DNA of 64,000 bases from Acidimicrobiales bacterium AG-414-N20 (GCA_003214465.1 QCLO01000008.1:1-64000); one strand, 5' to 3'; counted from the stretch's first letter, positions 40,010-53,143 are shown. The notes: generated by a model from the sequence alone, not told the origin. Numbers and translations: made by a program.

Positions 40010-40408
40010 TTATACTTCAGATCCAGCCACGCGAAGTCTAACTTCAGACCTTTCCAACGACGCGAGAACTTCTTCGTTATCTTTATCTGACGAAATTAGA
40101 TCCTGTGCAGATAAACGAGCTTCACGCGCCCTTTCAATATCAATTTCATCGGCTGCCTCAGAAACATCAGACAAAATGCTTACTTTTGTTCCCGCTACTT
40201 GCACAAAACCTCTGTGAACAGCGAAGACATCCCTTTCGCCGTCTGGTCGTATAACTTCAACTGACCATACTGAAAGAACGCCAATAAATGGAACGTGTCC
40301 TGGTTGAAAAGCTATGTCCCCACCTTCAACAGTTCGAGCAATTATCATTTCTGCTTCACCACTGTATGAAATCGACTCTGGGGATACCAGTTCTACCTGA
40401 AAAGTCAT
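40010..40408 (-). CDS. atpC: ATP synthase epsilon subunit
   Basis: A 132-residue epsilon subunit. N-terminal beta-barrel (VELVSPESISYSGEAEMII, GDIAFQPGHVPFIG) and a C-terminal helical hairpin (IDIERAREARLSAQDLI). It couples the gamma stalk to the c-ring and can restrain ATP hydrolysis. Last gene of the atp operon, 4 bp after atpD. Confidence 0.95.
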   Translation of the reverse strand: MTFQVELVSPESISYSGEAEMIIARTVEGGDIAFQPGHVPFIGVLSVWSVEVIRPDGERDVFAVHRGFVQVAGTKVSILSDVSEAADEIDIERAREARLSAQDLISSDKDNEEVLASLERSEVRLRVAGSEV

Positions 40409-40412
40409 GTTC

Positions 40413-42811
<2,399 letters not shown>

Positions 42812-42872
42812 TAGTAATCCTTTACCACGTCGGAAATTCCAACGACTTGTCGACTTAGTAAAATAGTTTTCA

Positions 42873-44486
42873 CTAGGCCTCCGAAATATCTTCCTCAGGC
42901 AAAGTTGTATCTGCATCAACTATGTTCGAATCCGTATCAGCAAACTCTGCATCTGGCGTATCTTGAGTAGGATTTGTACCTTCAAACTGCTCTGAAAAAG
43001 CTGCAATTGCTGATTCGAAAGCATCCTCATCGCCTATATTTCCTGATTCACGTATTTCGCTCAAAATCGCTCCATGACGTGTCCTAAACCAGTCAAGTAA
43101 TTCTGATTCAAACCTACTTACATCAGCGATTTCGACATTATCTAAATGACCCCTGGTACCAGCCCAGATAGAAACTACTTGCTCTTCAACTAACAAGGGT
43201 GAGTTCAATCCTTGCTTCAGCAGCTCTGTTAATCGGTATCCTCGATCGAGTTGAGCCTGAGAAACTGCATCTAAATCAGATCCGAACGCTGCGAAAGACT
43301 CAAGTTCACGGAACTGCTGCAAATCCGACTTTAGAGTTCCTACTGCATTTTTCATTGCCTTTACTTGAGCTGCAGAACCAACTCTAGAAACGGAAATACC
43401 TACATCAATTGCTGGTCTTATACCTGATTTGAAGAGGTCGTCTTGTAGGAATATCTGACCGTCTGTAATAGAAATCACATTAGTAGGAATGAAAGCGGAA
43501 ACATCTCCAGCTTTAGTCTCGATAACCGGCAAGGCTGTTAAGGAACCTGCGCCCTTATCATCGCTTAGCTTAGCTGCGCGCTCCAAAAGTCTGCTGTGTA
43601 AGTAGAAAACGTCTCCTGGGTATGCCTCTCTACCAGGGGGACGCCTGAGTAATAGAGACATCTGTCTATAAGCTTCAGCCTGTTTTGACAAATCGTCATA
43701 AACAGCTAGAGCGTGTTCGCCATTATCCATCCAGTGCTGACCGATCGCGCAACCCGCGTACGGTGCAAGATACTTAAAAGGAGCAGGGTCTGACGCGGGT
43801 GCAACAACCACTACTGTGTAGTCCATAGCCCCGTAAGATTCCAAAACTGCAACGTTTTGTGCGACAGTAGAGGCTTTCTGACCAATGGCCACGTAGACAC
43901 ATTTCATTCCTTGACCTGCCTGATTGATAATTGTGTCAATAGCGATGGTTGTTTTTCCTGTTTTTCGGTCACCGATTATGAGTTCTCGTTGACCGCGCCC
44001 AATAGGCACCAATGAATCAATTGCCTTAATTCCTGTCTGCATTGGTTCATGCACAGGTTTACGCCCCATGATTCCTGGAGCTTGAATCTCCATGCGCCTT
44101 GGCTCTGTATTAGTGAGCGGACCTTTGCCATCAATTGGTTCTCCAAGAGCATTAACTACACGTCCCAACAAGCCATCACCAACTGGTAAGGAAAGAATGT
44201 CACCGGTGGCACGAACCGTCTGACCTTCTTCGATGTCATCAACTTCACCAAGGACTACTGCACCAATTGAATCCTCGTCTAGATTGAGAGCCAGACCAAA
44301 GGTTCCGCTCTCAAACTGTAGTAACTCATTTACTGCCGCATCGGGCAAACCTGAGACTCTGGCAATGCCATCTCCTACTTCAAGCACCCGTCCCACTTGG
44401 CTTTGTTCTAAACCAGGTTCAAAACCCTCAAGGTTTTTCTGGATTGATGCAGCTATGTCAGCGGTGCTGATTGTCAATTCAGTCAT
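42873..44486 (-). CDS. atpA: ATP synthase alpha subunit with acidic C-terminal extension
   Basis: A 537-residue non-catalytic F1 subunit with P-loop [14 protein letters not shown]. After the family core (ends near FEGTNP), there is an acidic tail of about 30 residues ([16 protein letters not shown] ... EEDISEA). Mycobacterial alpha subunits also carry a C-terminal extension, and that one suppresses ATP hydrolysis. Whether this tail does the same is inference. Same operon as the other atp genes. Confidence 0.97.
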   Translation of the reverse strand: MTELTISTADIAASIQKNLEGFEPGLEQSQVGRVLEVGDGIARVSGLPDAAVNELLQFESGTFGLALNLDEDSIGAVVLGEVDDIEEGQTVRATGDILSLPVGDGLLGRVVNALGEPIDGKGPLTNTEPRRMEIQAPGIMGRKPVHEPMQTGIKAIDSLVPIGRGQRELIIGDRKTGKTTIAIDTIINQAGQGMKCVYVAIGQKASTVAQNVAVLESYGAMDYTVVVVAPASDPAPFKYLAPYAGCAIGQHWMDNGEHALAVYDDLSKQAEAYRQMSLLLRRPPGREAYPGDVFYLHSRLLERAAKLSDDKGAGSLTALPVIETKAGDVSAFIPTNVISITDGQIFLQDDLFKSGIRPAIDVGISVSRVGSAAQVKAMKNAVGTLKSDLQQFRELESFAAFGSDLDAVSQAQLDRGYRLTELLKQGLNSPLLVEEQVVSIWAGTRGHLDNVEIADVSRFESELLDWFRTRHGAILSEIRESGNIGDEDAFESAIAAFSEQFEGTNPTQDTPDAEFADTDSNIVDADTTLPEEDISEA

Positions 44487-44515
44487 ATTTTTCTCTCGTC
44501 TCGATTACTTTCTTC

Positions 44516-45046
44516 CTACCGGAAATTCTCTCGAAGTTGGTTCAAACGGCGACGGACGCTGCCATCTATAATGTCATCACCAATCTCTGTAACTAACCCG
44601 CCTATTACAGACGGGTCAATCACTACTTTTACTTCTACGTCTTTGTTGGTAGCTCCACTCAAAGCCGTAACCAATTTGTCTTTTTGGTTGTCATCTAGTT
44701 CAACTGCGGAACGAACTGTAGCGACCGTTTTATTTCTAGAAGCCGCGCTGCGTTCGATAAATGCATCAACAATGTTAGAAAAACGTGCAGACCGTCCTGA
44801 AGCGACGATCATCGACACCAATGCCTTAGTGGTTGAGCTAGCCGAGCCTCCTAAAAGGTCTTCGACAATCTGTTGTCTGCGATCAACTGGCAGAGACGAA
44901 TCATTCAAAGTTGCTTGAAGATTCTCGTCTGAGCTTAACGCTTGTGAGAATCTAAACAATTCGTCTTCAACGGTGGCTAAAACATCGTTGGCTGCCGCAA
45001 CGGCGAACAAAGCATCAGCGTAACCAGTAATTGCATTATCAGCCAT
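44516..45046 (-). CDS. atpH: ATP synthase delta subunit
   Basis: A 176-residue OSCP/delta subunit linking F1 to the peripheral stalk. The N-terminal helical bundle starts ITGYADALFAVAAANDVL and the C-terminal part has VVIDPSVIGGLVTEIGDDIIDGSVRRRL, the family signature. It lies 2 bp after the atpF stop. Confidence 0.94.
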   Translation of the reverse strand: MADNAITGYADALFAVAAANDVLATVEDELFRFSQALSSDENLQATLNDSSLPVDRRQQIVEDLLGGSASSTTKALVSMIVASGRSARFSNIVDAFIERSAASRNKTVATVRSAVELDDNQKDKLVTALSGATNKDVEVKVVIDPSVIGGLVTEIGDDIIDGSVRRRLNQLRENFR

Positions 45047-45048
45047 TA

Positions 45049-45813
45049 TTAGCTACCAGCCACTTCATCAATATATTGATCTACAAGTCTTCGTTGAGCG
45101 TCTTCATCCAAACTGCTTTGAACTACTTTTTCAGCAGCCCCAAGAGCTATTCCTGCCACTTCTGCCCTTAGATCTGCAATTGCTTGCTGTCTTGATGCTT
45201 CGATTTCGCTAGCGGCTCTCGATTTCATCTCAGAAATGTCAGCTTCTGCTTTTGCTACTAGATCTGAACGCACCTGATCAGCTGCTCCTCTAGCTTCGTC
45301 GATTAGGCGTGATGCTTCATTTTTCGCATCAGCTAAACGTGCCTCATAATCGGCGTGAACACTCTGTGCATCCGTTTTGGCTTTTTCTGCCGCATCCAGA
45401 TCTTCTCGGATCTTGTCTGCTCTGGCATCCATCGCTGCTTTCACTGCTGGGAAACCTTTCTTGACCATCACCACAAATAAAATTAAGAAAGCTCCACCTC
45501 CCCAAATAACCTCACTTAATTCCGGGATTATCGGGCTGGGGGCCTCAAGACAACTCTCGAGTTTGTCTTCATTCTTTTTGACCGCTTTCTTTTCTTCTTC
45601 TGTTGCACCTTCTTCAGCGTGAAGAGAATGGAAAAGATGTTCAGCATCATGATGTCCATCATCATGATGCCCTTCTTCCATTATGTGTTCAAGTTTCTCT
45701 ACAACACAGCTTCCAATACTCTCACCTGATGCTGAGGCTGGGCCTGCGAAAAAAAGCAGTCCCGCCATTGCAAAAAGCAACGAAAAGCTAAGTCTGATTC
45801 CTTTTCGTCTCAT
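45049..45813 (-). CDS. atpF: ATP synthase b subunit with signal peptide and His-rich extracytoplasmic domain
   Basis: A 254-residue b subunit, about 80 residues longer than usual. Residues 1-28 look like a cleavable signal peptide (basic start, long hydrophobic core, ASA end). Residues 29-97 form an acidic, His-rich segment (HHDDGHHDAEH and nearby) with Cys at 36 and 88. The normal membrane helix follows at about 102-118 (WGGGAFLILFVVMVKKG), then the long stator helix ending at EVAGS. The stator part is ordinary. The extra outside domain is unusual and might bind metal or be disulfide-linked. Confidence 0.93.
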   Translation of the reverse strand: MRRKGIRLSFSLLFAMAGLLFFAGPASASGESIGSCVVEKLEHIMEEGHHDDGHHDAEHLFHSLHAEEGATEEEKKAVKKNEDKLESCLEAPSPIIPELSEVIWGGGAFLILFVVMVKKGFPAVKAAMDARADKIREDLDAAEKAKTDAQSVHADYEARLADAKNEASRLIDEARGAADQVRSDLVAKAEADISEMKSRAASEIEASRQQAIADLRAEVAGIALGAAEKVVQSSLDEDAQRRLVDQYIDEVAGS

Positions 45814-45845
45814 AAATTTAGACTTCCTTTCGATACCTAAGTTTT

Positions 45846-46196
<351 letters not shown>

Positions 46197-46964
46197 CTAG
46201 TGTTCTGCGTGCATCGAACCACCGATATAAACGGCAGTCAGAATAGTAAAGATAAAGGCTTGCAAAACAGAAACCAAAATCTCAAAACCTGTCATTAATA
46301 TGAGCATTGAAAAAGGCGCAACAGCACCTATATAACCGTTATCCCATAAGGTCTGGGTAAGTATTGCGAATGTTACTAATAGAAGGTGACCTGCGACCAT
46401 GTTGGCCCACAATCGAATGGCTAATGAAAATGGCCTAACTACAAAAGTGGAGACTAATTCGATCGGAGTAACAATTAGGTACAAAGCTTTAGGTACTCCA
46501 GGAGGGAATAAAGAATTCTTCAAATAGCCGCCAAAACCTTGAGCCCTTACGCCCACAAAGTTATAAATCACCCAAACGACCAAAGCTAAAGTAATTGGAA
46601 CAGCCATCCTGCTGTTTGCGGGGAATTGTATTCCTGGAACTACCTCAAAAATGTTTGAAAAAAGTATGAAAAAGAACATTGTGGTCAAAAAAGGTAAATA
46701 CTTTTTACCCTCTGGCCCGATCGTCTCCATTACTACTGACTCTTCTACAAAATTGACTCCTGATTCTGCCACATGTTGCACCCCAACTGGTACTAGCGAA
46801 CCTCGTTGCCGACCTGCAGTAAGAAAAATCGCAGAAGTTATTAAGACAGCAGCGAGATATATAAGAGCTGTCTTATTTACAGCAAACAAAGAATCAGAGA
46901 AAATTATGTCGGGCCATTCAAAAAGATGGCTGACAGGCGGGAATTCCAAAGCAAAAACATTCAC
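46197..46964 (-). CDS. atpB: ATP synthase a subunit
   Basis: A 255-residue membrane subunit of F0 with about six helices. The essential Arg is in FSLAIRLWANMVAGHLLL, and the last helix has LVSVLQAFIFTILTAVYIGGS. It forms the half-channels for ions next to the c-ring. Confidence 0.96.
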   Translation of the reverse strand: MNVFALEFPPVSHLFEWPDIIFSDSLFAVNKTALIYLAAVLITSAIFLTAGRQRGSLVPVGVQHVAESGVNFVEESVVMETIGPEGKKYLPFLTTMFFFILFSNIFEVVPGIQFPANSRMAVPITLALVVWVIYNFVGVRAQGFGGYLKNSLFPPGVPKALYLIVTPIELVSTFVVRPFSLAIRLWANMVAGHLLLVTFAILTQTLWDNGYIGAVAPFSMLILMTGFEILVSVLQAFIFTILTAVYIGGSMHAEH

Positions 46965-46966
46965 GA

Positions 46967-47428
46967 TTAGCGAATCTCCTTTGAACTAGTTGGCTTTAAA
47001 TCAGGATAAGCCAAAGAAGCTGATATGTAACGTGTCTCTGTAGCGAGTAAACCTAAGTGTGTCACTAGAAGAGTCATAGCAAAAGGAACCGTTTTAAACC
47101 AATCAAAGGACCGGACTGACATAACTACTCCTGTCAATATTGCCAATCGGACGACATAACCGCCTAGAACTGATCCATAAAGCATATTAAGAGAAATTTT
47201 TACAGTTCTCGTAATGATTGCAGCACCGGCCAAAAAATTGAAAGCTACAAGAACTAGAGCCAGGAGAGCAGAAACGATTCCACCCAGACCCCAACCAATC
47301 GCAGAAAGAATTAGAAACAAAGGAGAGACCCATAAGGCTCTTAAAGCTAAGTGATTAGCTATGCGCTTCTCTGGAGTCTCTGAGACACTTTCCACTATTT
47401 CTTCTTTCGCTTTCTGTTTAATCGACAT
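46967..47428 (-). CDS. AtpI-like membrane protein of the atp operon
   Basis: About 153 residues from ATG 47428, with four hydrophobic segments (ALWVSPLFLILSAIGWGLGG, ALLALVLVAFNFLAGAAI, LNMLYGSVLGGYVVRLAILTGVV, TVPFAMTLLVTHLGLLA). The position just before atpB and the four-helix layout match the AtpI/ATP-synthase subunit I family, which helps assemble the c-ring or carry Mg2+. The frame is open 90 bp upstream inside atpZ; I use the ATG that overlaps atpZ by 11 bp. Confidence 0.75.
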   Translation of the reverse strand: MSIKQKAKEEIVESVSETPEKRIANHLALRALWVSPLFLILSAIGWGLGGIVSALLALVLVAFNFLAGAAIITRTVKISLNMLYGSVLGGYVVRLAILTGVVMSVRSFDWFKTVPFAMTLLVTHLGLLATETRYISASLAYPDLKPTSSKEIR

Positions 47429-47708
47429 TTTCACTTCCCAGCAACCAAGTTTCTCGTCGCTGTTCCGCCTCTTGGGTGAGTCTAAGGGTGAATTGCTTAT
47501 AAAGACGCCACGAAGCATAAGTGATAGTTACAGCTACAAATGCCAAAGTGCATATTGGAAAGATTTCAAGTTTTCTATCTAGAAGCCATCCTAGAAATCC
47601 GAAGATCGCAGGAGTTGCAACAAGTTCAAATGCTGCTGCCATAGCATCACCCGAACCTTGTTTTATCTCACGTTTTTCAGATTTAATCATCCAAGTTACC
47701 TCGGTCAT
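47418..47708 (-). CDS. AtpZ/AtpI-family small membrane protein
   Basis: A 96-residue protein with two membrane segments (FELVATPAIFGFLGWLLDRKL and FPICTLAFVAVTITYASWRLY), the Gly-rich pattern GFLGWLLDR being typical of AtpZ. It opens the atp part of the operon. An internal ATG 18 bp in is an alternative start. Confidence 0.8.
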   Translation of the reverse strand: MTEVTWMIKSEKREIKQGSGDAMAAAFELVATPAIFGFLGWLLDRKLEIFPICTLAFVAVTITYASWRLYKQFTLRLTQEAEQRRETWLLGSENVD

Positions 47709-47785
47709 AATTTGTTATTTAGATTAGAAAGCCGAGAAAATTTGAATATCCGACCGCATGTGAATCTAGATTCTTTCTCGCATGC

Positions 47786-48934
47786 TCACAACTCGGGGGA
47801 GCGGTCTTCTGCCACAATTTCATTTTTTTTTGGTTTATTTATCTGTAAACGAGGATGAAGCAACGTGAACAAAATTAAACACACTCCTGCTATGCCCATT
47901 GGAACTATCCCATCACCACGTCCGCTGTAAGTTGGCCACAATACGAATCCTGACAATAAAGCAGTCCAGGTCCATAAGATAAAAACAACTCTTCGGTGTC
48001 CATGACCGAGTCTCAAAAGTCTGTGATGTAGGTGATCTTTATCAGCAGCAGTTATAGACAGGCCTGGCGTGGCAATCCTTCTGATAATTGCAAACAGGAC
48101 ATCAATTATCGGCACACCCAAGATCACTAAAGGAATTAGCAACGGGGCAAAGAAGAAAAATGATTGTCCGCTGTAAGCAGCATCTGTTCTGCCACCTACA
48201 GAAACGGTAGATGCCGCTAAAAGCACACCTAACATGAGAGCACCACCATCTCCCATAAAAATTTTTGCTGGATGTGCGTTATGCGGCAGAAAGCCAATAC
48301 AAACACCCGCAATAAGAACTGCAATTAGCGCACCAGGATTTTCTTCGAATAAAACACCCTCATCAGCTAAGCGAATTGCGTAAATTACAAAAGTTGTCGA
48401 TGCTATAGCGACAATTCCAGTTGCCAAACCATCTAAACCATCAATCAAATTAATAGCATTAGCCAAAAGTACAACCCATAAGACTGTGGCTAATGCGGCC
48501 AAATCAGGGGACAGCAACACAACATCAACAAAAGGAATCCGCAGAACAACTAGGGACACACCAACCAAAGACAGGATGCTTCCTACTATTACCATCCCGG
48601 CAATTTTTGCTGGAGCTGATATCGGCTTCACATCATCGATAACACCAACTCCACACATGAGAATGGCCGCTAATAGAACTCCTAGTATCTCAGATTGAGC
48701 GGAAAACACTTCAGAAAAATCACCTATTAACCAAGCGAAGAGCGAACCTACGAGTAAACCAAACAACATTGCGGGTCCACCTAAATGAGGTGTAGGCAAT
48801 TCATGGACATCTCTATCGTCTGGAGCAGAAATAACGCCGAAACGTTCGGCTGTTTTACGTGCCAAAGGAGTTGAGACGAAAGTTGCAATAGCAGCAACTC
48901 CCCCAACCATCAGGTAAGCAATAGCTCCAGGCAT
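47786..48934 (-). CDS. WecA/TagO-type undecaprenyl-phosphate sugar-1-phosphate transferase
   Basis: A 382-residue polytopic membrane enzyme of the MraY/WecA family that moves a sugar-1-phosphate (usually GlcNAc-1-P) onto undecaprenyl phosphate, starting wall-linked glycan synthesis. Metal-binding GVIDDVKP, the DGLDGLATG motif, KIFMGDGGALMLG and the WecA-type HLHHRLLRLGHGHRR are all present. It lies 6 bp after glyA and 77 bp before atpZ, all on the minus strand. Confidence 0.9.
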   Translation of the reverse strand: MPGAIAYLMVGGVAAIATFVSTPLARKTAERFGVISAPDDRDVHELPTPHLGGPAMLFGLLVGSLFAWLIGDFSEVFSAQSEILGVLLAAILMCGVGVIDDVKPISAPAKIAGMVIVGSILSLVGVSLVVLRIPFVDVVLLSPDLAALATVLWVVLLANAINLIDGLDGLATGIVAIASTTFVIYAIRLADEGVLFEENPGALIAVLIAGVCIGFLPHNAHPAKIFMGDGGALMLGVLLAASTVSVGGRTDAAYSGQSFFFFAPLLIPLVILGVPIIDVLFAIIRRIATPGLSITAADKDHLHHRLLRLGHGHRRVVFILWTWTALLSGFVLWPTYSGRGDGIVPMGIAGVCLILFTLLHPRLQINKPKKNEIVAEDRSPEL

Positions 48935-48940
48935 TCGTCT

Positions 48941-50182
48941 CTAATCACCATAAGGTATGAAAGAACTACAAAGTTCTGCAACCTCTTTCCTTACCTCAGA
49001 AAGTGAATTTGGATCTCTCCTATCACGTAACGCGCGAGCCATTAAGTGTGCGATGATTGCCATCTCTTTTTCAGTCATTCCTTGAGTGGTGGTCGATGGT
49101 GTTCCAAGCCGGACTCCACTTGTAACAAAAGGAGAACGTGGATCGTCCGGAACTGTATTTTTGTTCAGCGTTATACCCGCTTCATCGAGAATAACTTGAG
49201 CTTCAGCTCCAGTTATTTCTTCATCGAACGTTCGTAAGTCAACTATGAGTAGATGGTTATCGGTACCTCCTGCTACAAGCCTGAACCCTTCATTGCCTAG
49301 GGCTTCTGCAAGAGCTTGAGCGTTGCTTACGATCTGACGTGAATAGATTTCAAAAGAAGGATCCAAAGCTTCTGCAAAAGCTACAGCTTTTGCAGCTATA
49401 TGATGCTCCAAAGGACCACCTTGCAAACCTGGAAAAATCGCTTTGTCCATTGCAGAAGAAAGTTCTTCCTTGCTAAGAATGCAACCTCCCCTTGGACCTC
49501 TGAGAGTCTTATGAGTTGTAAACGTAACAACATCACAATATGGAACTGGATTGGGATGCGCTTTACCCGCTATAAGCCCAGCTATATGAGCAGCGTCAAA
49601 CATCAAATAAGCACCCACAGAATCTGCTATTTCTCTTATTGGGGCAGCTTCTATTACACGCGGATATGCGGTAGCTCCTAAAACTATGAGTTTTGGTTTT
49701 ACCTCTTCGGCTTTTCTATGCAAGTCTTCTACATCAATCAGTTCTTCTTCAGTTAGACCGTAGGAAACAAAGTTGTAAAGTTTGCCACTGAAGTTCACTG
49801 GTGAACCATGCGTTAGATGACCACCATGATCAAGCCTCAAACCAAGAACTGTGTCGCCGGGTTCTAATAAGGCTTGGTATACAGCCATATTCGCACTTGC
49901 CCCTGAATGAGGCTGAACGTTCGCGTGTTCAGCTCCAAACAAGGCTTTTATACGTTCACAAGCGAGAATTTCAGCTTCATCTACATGAACATTTCCGCCG
50001 TAATATCTTTTTCCCGGATAACCCTCTGAGTACTTGTTGGTAAAAACGGAACCAGTTGCTGCTAAAACCGCAGGTGATGCGAAATTTTCAGATGCGATTA
50101 ATTGCAGTGTGGTATTCTGACGATGAATTTCTCTCTTAATGATTTCAAATAATTCTTCGTCTTTTAGGCTAGGCCATGGCAT
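48941..50182 (-). CDS. glyA: Serine hydroxymethyltransferase
   Basis: A 413-residue PLP enzyme interconverting serine and glycine with tetrahydrofolate. [27 protein letters not shown], the PLP Lys in [13 protein letters not shown] and [14 protein letters not shown] are all present. AAGGGA precedes the ATG. It is the first gene of a glyA-wecA-atp run; such an order is common in Actinobacteria. Confidence 0.97.
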   Translation of the reverse strand: MPWPSLKDEELFEIIKREIHRQNTTLQLIASENFASPAVLAATGSVFTNKYSEGYPGKRYYGGNVHVDEAEILACERIKALFGAEHANVQPHSGASANMAVYQALLEPGDTVLGLRLDHGGHLTHGSPVNFSGKLYNFVSYGLTEEELIDVEDLHRKAEEVKPKLIVLGATAYPRVIEAAPIREIADSVGAYLMFDAAHIAGLIAGKAHPNPVPYCDVVTFTTHKTLRGPRGGCILSKEELSSAMDKAIFPGLQGGPLEHHIAAKAVAFAEALDPSFEIYSRQIVSNAQALAEALGNEGFRLVAGGTDNHLLIVDLRTFDEEITGAEAQVILDEAGITLNKNTVPDDPRSPFVTSGVRLGTPSTTTQGMTEKEMAIIAHLMARALRDRRDPNSLSEVRKEVAELCSSFIPYGD

Positions 50183-50271
50183 GATTTATTTTCCCTTAAT
50201 TTAAGTCTTTTATCAATTGAAACGATGATTCTGAGGTTACAGGCCCTAAGCATACGTATCCTTATTGTTAT

Positions 50272-51576
50272 ATGACTGAAAAATTATCTATCACACCTGC
50301 TTCCGGCCGCCTGGGAGTTCTGACTCCTGGACTGGGGGCCGTAGCAACAACTTTTATCGCTGGAGTTATTGCAGCTCGACAGGGACTTGCAGCTCCAATC
50401 GGGTCGGTAAGTCAAATGGCTCATATCCGACTCGGTAAACGTGGGGAGGGACGCAATCCGTTGATACGCGATTTCGTTCCTTTAGCCGGTCTTGATGATT
50501 TGGTATTCGGCGGATGGGATCCGATTTCTTCAAATGTTCTAGAAGCCGCTCGGACATGTGGAGTTCTAGATGAAAAAGATATTGCACCAGTTTCATCAGA
50601 ACTCGAGGGGATAGTTGCCATGGATGCGGTCTTCGATAACCGTTGGGTTAAAAAGTTGGATGGCAAGCGCGTTAAGAACTTAGATTCGAAATGGGATCAA
50701 GCTCAAGCTCTAATGGCAGACATCGAAAAATTTCGCGTTGATAACGAATGTGACAGATTAGTAATGGTGTGGTGTGGCTCTACCGAAGCTTTTCAAGAAG
50801 CAAGTTCAGTACATGAAAGTGTTGATTCGTTTGAAGCAGGACTCAAGTCAAATGACGAAAATATAGCACCAAGCCAAATTTACGCCTACGCGTCAATTAT
50901 GAGCGGAGTGCCTTTTGCTAATGGCGCGCCAAATCTTGCTTTAGATATCCCATGTATGGTCGAACTGGCAAAAAGCAGAGGCGTTCCTGTTGCCGGAAAA
51001 GATTTCAAAACAGGCCAAACTCTGATGAAAACACTTCTTGCACCAGGTCTTAAAGCAAGAATGTTAGGTCTAAGAGGCTGGTTCTCAACAAATATTCTTG
51101 GAAATAGGGATGGAGAGGTTTTAGATGATCCAGACAACTTCAAGACTAAAGAAGTTTCAAAACTGGGTGTCCTTGACACAATTCTCCAACCCGATTCATA
51201 TCCAGAACTATACGGCGATATAGATCACGTAGTTCGGATCAACTATTACCCTCCACGAGGTGACAACAAAGAAGGTTGGGACAATATTGATATCTTCGGA
51301 TGGCTCGGCTACCCGATGCAAATCAAAGTTGACTTCCTTTGCCGTGACTCTATTTTAGCTGCTCCAATTGTTCTTGATTTAGCTCTTTTTCTGGATTTGG
51401 CATCACGGGCTGACCAGTCCGGCGTTCAAGAATGGTTGTCTTTCTACCTCAAAGCCCCTCAAGCCTCTTCTGATGCAGGACCCGAGCACGACATTTTTAT
51501 TCAACAAACAAAATTAAAAAACACTTTAAGAGAGTGGATGGGTGAAGAACCTGTAACTCACTCGGAAGCTGGCTGA
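50272..51576 (+). CDS. Inositol-3-phosphate synthase
   Basis: A 434-residue myo-inositol-phosphate synthase that turns glucose-6-phosphate into inositol-3-phosphate with NAD. The NAD motif is LTPGLGAVATTFIAGV. The family core GNRDGEVLDDPDNFKTKEVSK and YYPPRGDNKEGWDNIDIFGWLG are intact. In Actinobacteria inositol feeds mycothiol and phosphatidylinositol. Length and sequence resemble the bacterial 430-residue branch. It is divergent from glyA across 89 bp. Confidence 0.93.
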   Translation: MTEKLSITPASGRLGVLTPGLGAVATTFIAGVIAARQGLAAPIGSVSQMAHIRLGKRGEGRNPLIRDFVPLAGLDDLVFGGWDPISSNVLEAARTCGVLDEKDIAPVSSELEGIVAMDAVFDNRWVKKLDGKRVKNLDSKWDQAQALMADIEKFRVDNECDRLVMVWCGSTEAFQEASSVHESVDSFEAGLKSNDENIAPSQIYAYASIMSGVPFANGAPNLALDIPCMVELAKSRGVPVAGKDFKTGQTLMKTLLAPGLKARMLGLRGWFSTNILGNRDGEVLDDPDNFKTKEVSKLGVLDTILQPDSYPELYGDIDHVVRINYYPPRGDNKEGWDNIDIFGWLGYPMQIKVDFLCRDSILAAPIVLDLALFLDLASRADQSGVQEWLSFYLKAPQASSDAGPEHDIFIQQTKLKNTLREWMGEEPVTHSEAG

Positions 51577-51577
51577 A

Positions 51578-53143
51578 TCAGATACGGGTTTCTTTATCTG
51601 ACCAGTACTGATCTCGAAGAAGACGCTTATACAACTTCCCAGTTGGATGTCTTGGTAATTCTTCTTTGAAATCGATACTTCTTGGACATTTCAGGTCAGC
51701 CAAATGAGAACGACAGTAAGCAATTAACTCTCTTTCCAAATCAGAGTCTGCTTTGTTTGGGTCAACCAATTGAACTACCGCTTTTACTTCTTCGCCGAAT
51801 TCATCGTTCGGGACGCCAATTACAGCAACATCGTAAATGGCAGGATGCATTGTCAAAATATTTTCTGCTTCTTGCGGATATATATTGACACCTCCGGAAA
51901 TGATCATGTGAGCTTTGCGGTCAGTCAAATAAAGAAAACCTTCTTCATCGACGCGTCCTATATCGCCTAGGGTGCTTAAGTCTTCTCCCATTCGGGATGC
52001 TGCTGTTTTTTCGGGATCATTGTGATACTCAAATCTTGAATCGCTCCGAAAATAAATATTTCCTTCTTCTCCATATGGAAGTTCATTACCTTCATCGTCA
52101 ACTATTACCAGTTCGCCTAGTAGAGATTTACCTACTGACCCGGGATGATTAATCCAATCTTCTGAATTGATGTAAGTGAAACCATTACCTTCAGTACCCG
52201 CGTAGTACTCGTGTAAAATTGGCCCCCACCAATCGATCATTTGTTTCTTTACCTCGATGGGGCAAGGAGCAGCAGCATGTATAACTGTCTTTAAAGAGGT
52301 CGTGTCATACTTTTCACGAACTTCTTCCGGAAGTTTCAACATCCTGACAAACATCGTGGGTACCCATTGGCTTGCTGTCACAGCATTAGATTCGATCGCA
52401 GCCAATGCTAATTCAGGGTCAAATTTTTCCATGACGACAACTGTTGCACCTATACGGTGCGCCGCCATGCAAAATCTAAGAGGCGCGGCATGGTATAAAG
52501 GTGCGGGAGAAAGATAAACAGCATCACTTTCAATTCCAAACACTGCTCTGAACAACATTGCTTGAGCCGATGGACTCCCCAATGGGACATTTGGAGCCTG
52601 AACTTTCACGCCTTTAGGAAGACCTGTTGTGCCGGATGAATAAAGCATGTCTTGACCTTCAACTCTGTCAAGTTGCGGTTCCTTCGATGAGCTTTTTATG
52701 GCATCTTCAAAAGATCCGTATCCTTCCATCTCGCCACCAATAACGAACTTCTCTTTGACACTTGTGTCCATAAAATCTATTCGTTCGGTTGTATCCCTAT
52801 TCCCCATTGACGTTACAAAAACTCTTGCCCCACAATCTTTAATTATGTAACCCATTTCTTCTTCGGTAAGACGCGAACTTATTGCCGTGTAATACAAACC
52901 CGCATAATGGGCTCCCCATGCCAGAGGCAAAAATTCAATTGTGTTCTCTAAGCAAAAAGCAATGTGGTCTCCGGGTTGCAGACCTAAATCGACAAAAAGA
53001 TTAGATATACGATTAGATTTTTCATCGAGTTCTAAATATGTCATCTTTTCACCTGACCCGGCCATCAGAACTGCTACTCGGTTAGGTTCATTAATTGCCC
53101 ATATGCCAGGGAACTCAAGTTGTTGTTCGTCATTATTTCCCAT
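51578..53143 (-). CDS. Acyl-CoA synthetase (AMP-forming)
   Basis: A 521-residue ANL-superfamily ligase that activates a carboxylic acid to its CoA thioester. Motifs: YSSGTTGLPKGV (P-loop), YYAGTEGNGF, and the hinge/C-terminal DRKAHMIISGGVNIYPQE, ending HPTGKLYKRLLRD with the catalytic Lys. The frame opens 54 bp upstream, but ATG 53143 follows TACCTT (plus 53150-53155) by exactly 6 nt, so it is preferred. The acid substrate is unknown. Confidence 0.9.
   Translation of the reverse strand: MGNNDEQQLEFPGIWAINEPNRVAVLMAGSGEKMTYLELDEKSNRISNLFVDLGLQPGDHIAFCLENTIEFLPLAWGAHYAGLYYTAISSRLTEEEMGYIIKDCGARVFVTSMGNRDTTERIDFMDTSVKEKFVIGGEMEGYGSFEDAIKSSSKEPQLDRVEGQDMLYSSGTTGLPKGVKVQAPNVPLGSPSAQAMLFRAVFGIESDAVYLSPAPLYHAAPLRFCMAAHRIGATVVVMEKFDPELALAAIESNAVTASQWVPTMFVRMLKLPEEVREKYDTTSLKTVIHAAAPCPIEVKKQMIDWWGPILHEYYAGTEGNGFTYINSEDWINHPGSVGKSLLGELVIVDDEGNELPYGEEGNIYFRSDSRFEYHNDPEKTAASRMGEDLSTLGDIGRVDEEGFLYLTDRKAHMIISGGVNIYPQEAENILTMHPAIYDVAVIGVPNDEFGEEVKAVVQLVDPNKADSDLERELIAYCRSHLADLKCPRSIDFKEELPRHPTGKLYKRLLRDQYWSDKETRI

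Noticed and set aside
50183-50271. Riboswitch ahead of glyA
   Set aside because: Only 89 bp separate the divergent genes and no glycine- or SAM-type conserved core is visible.
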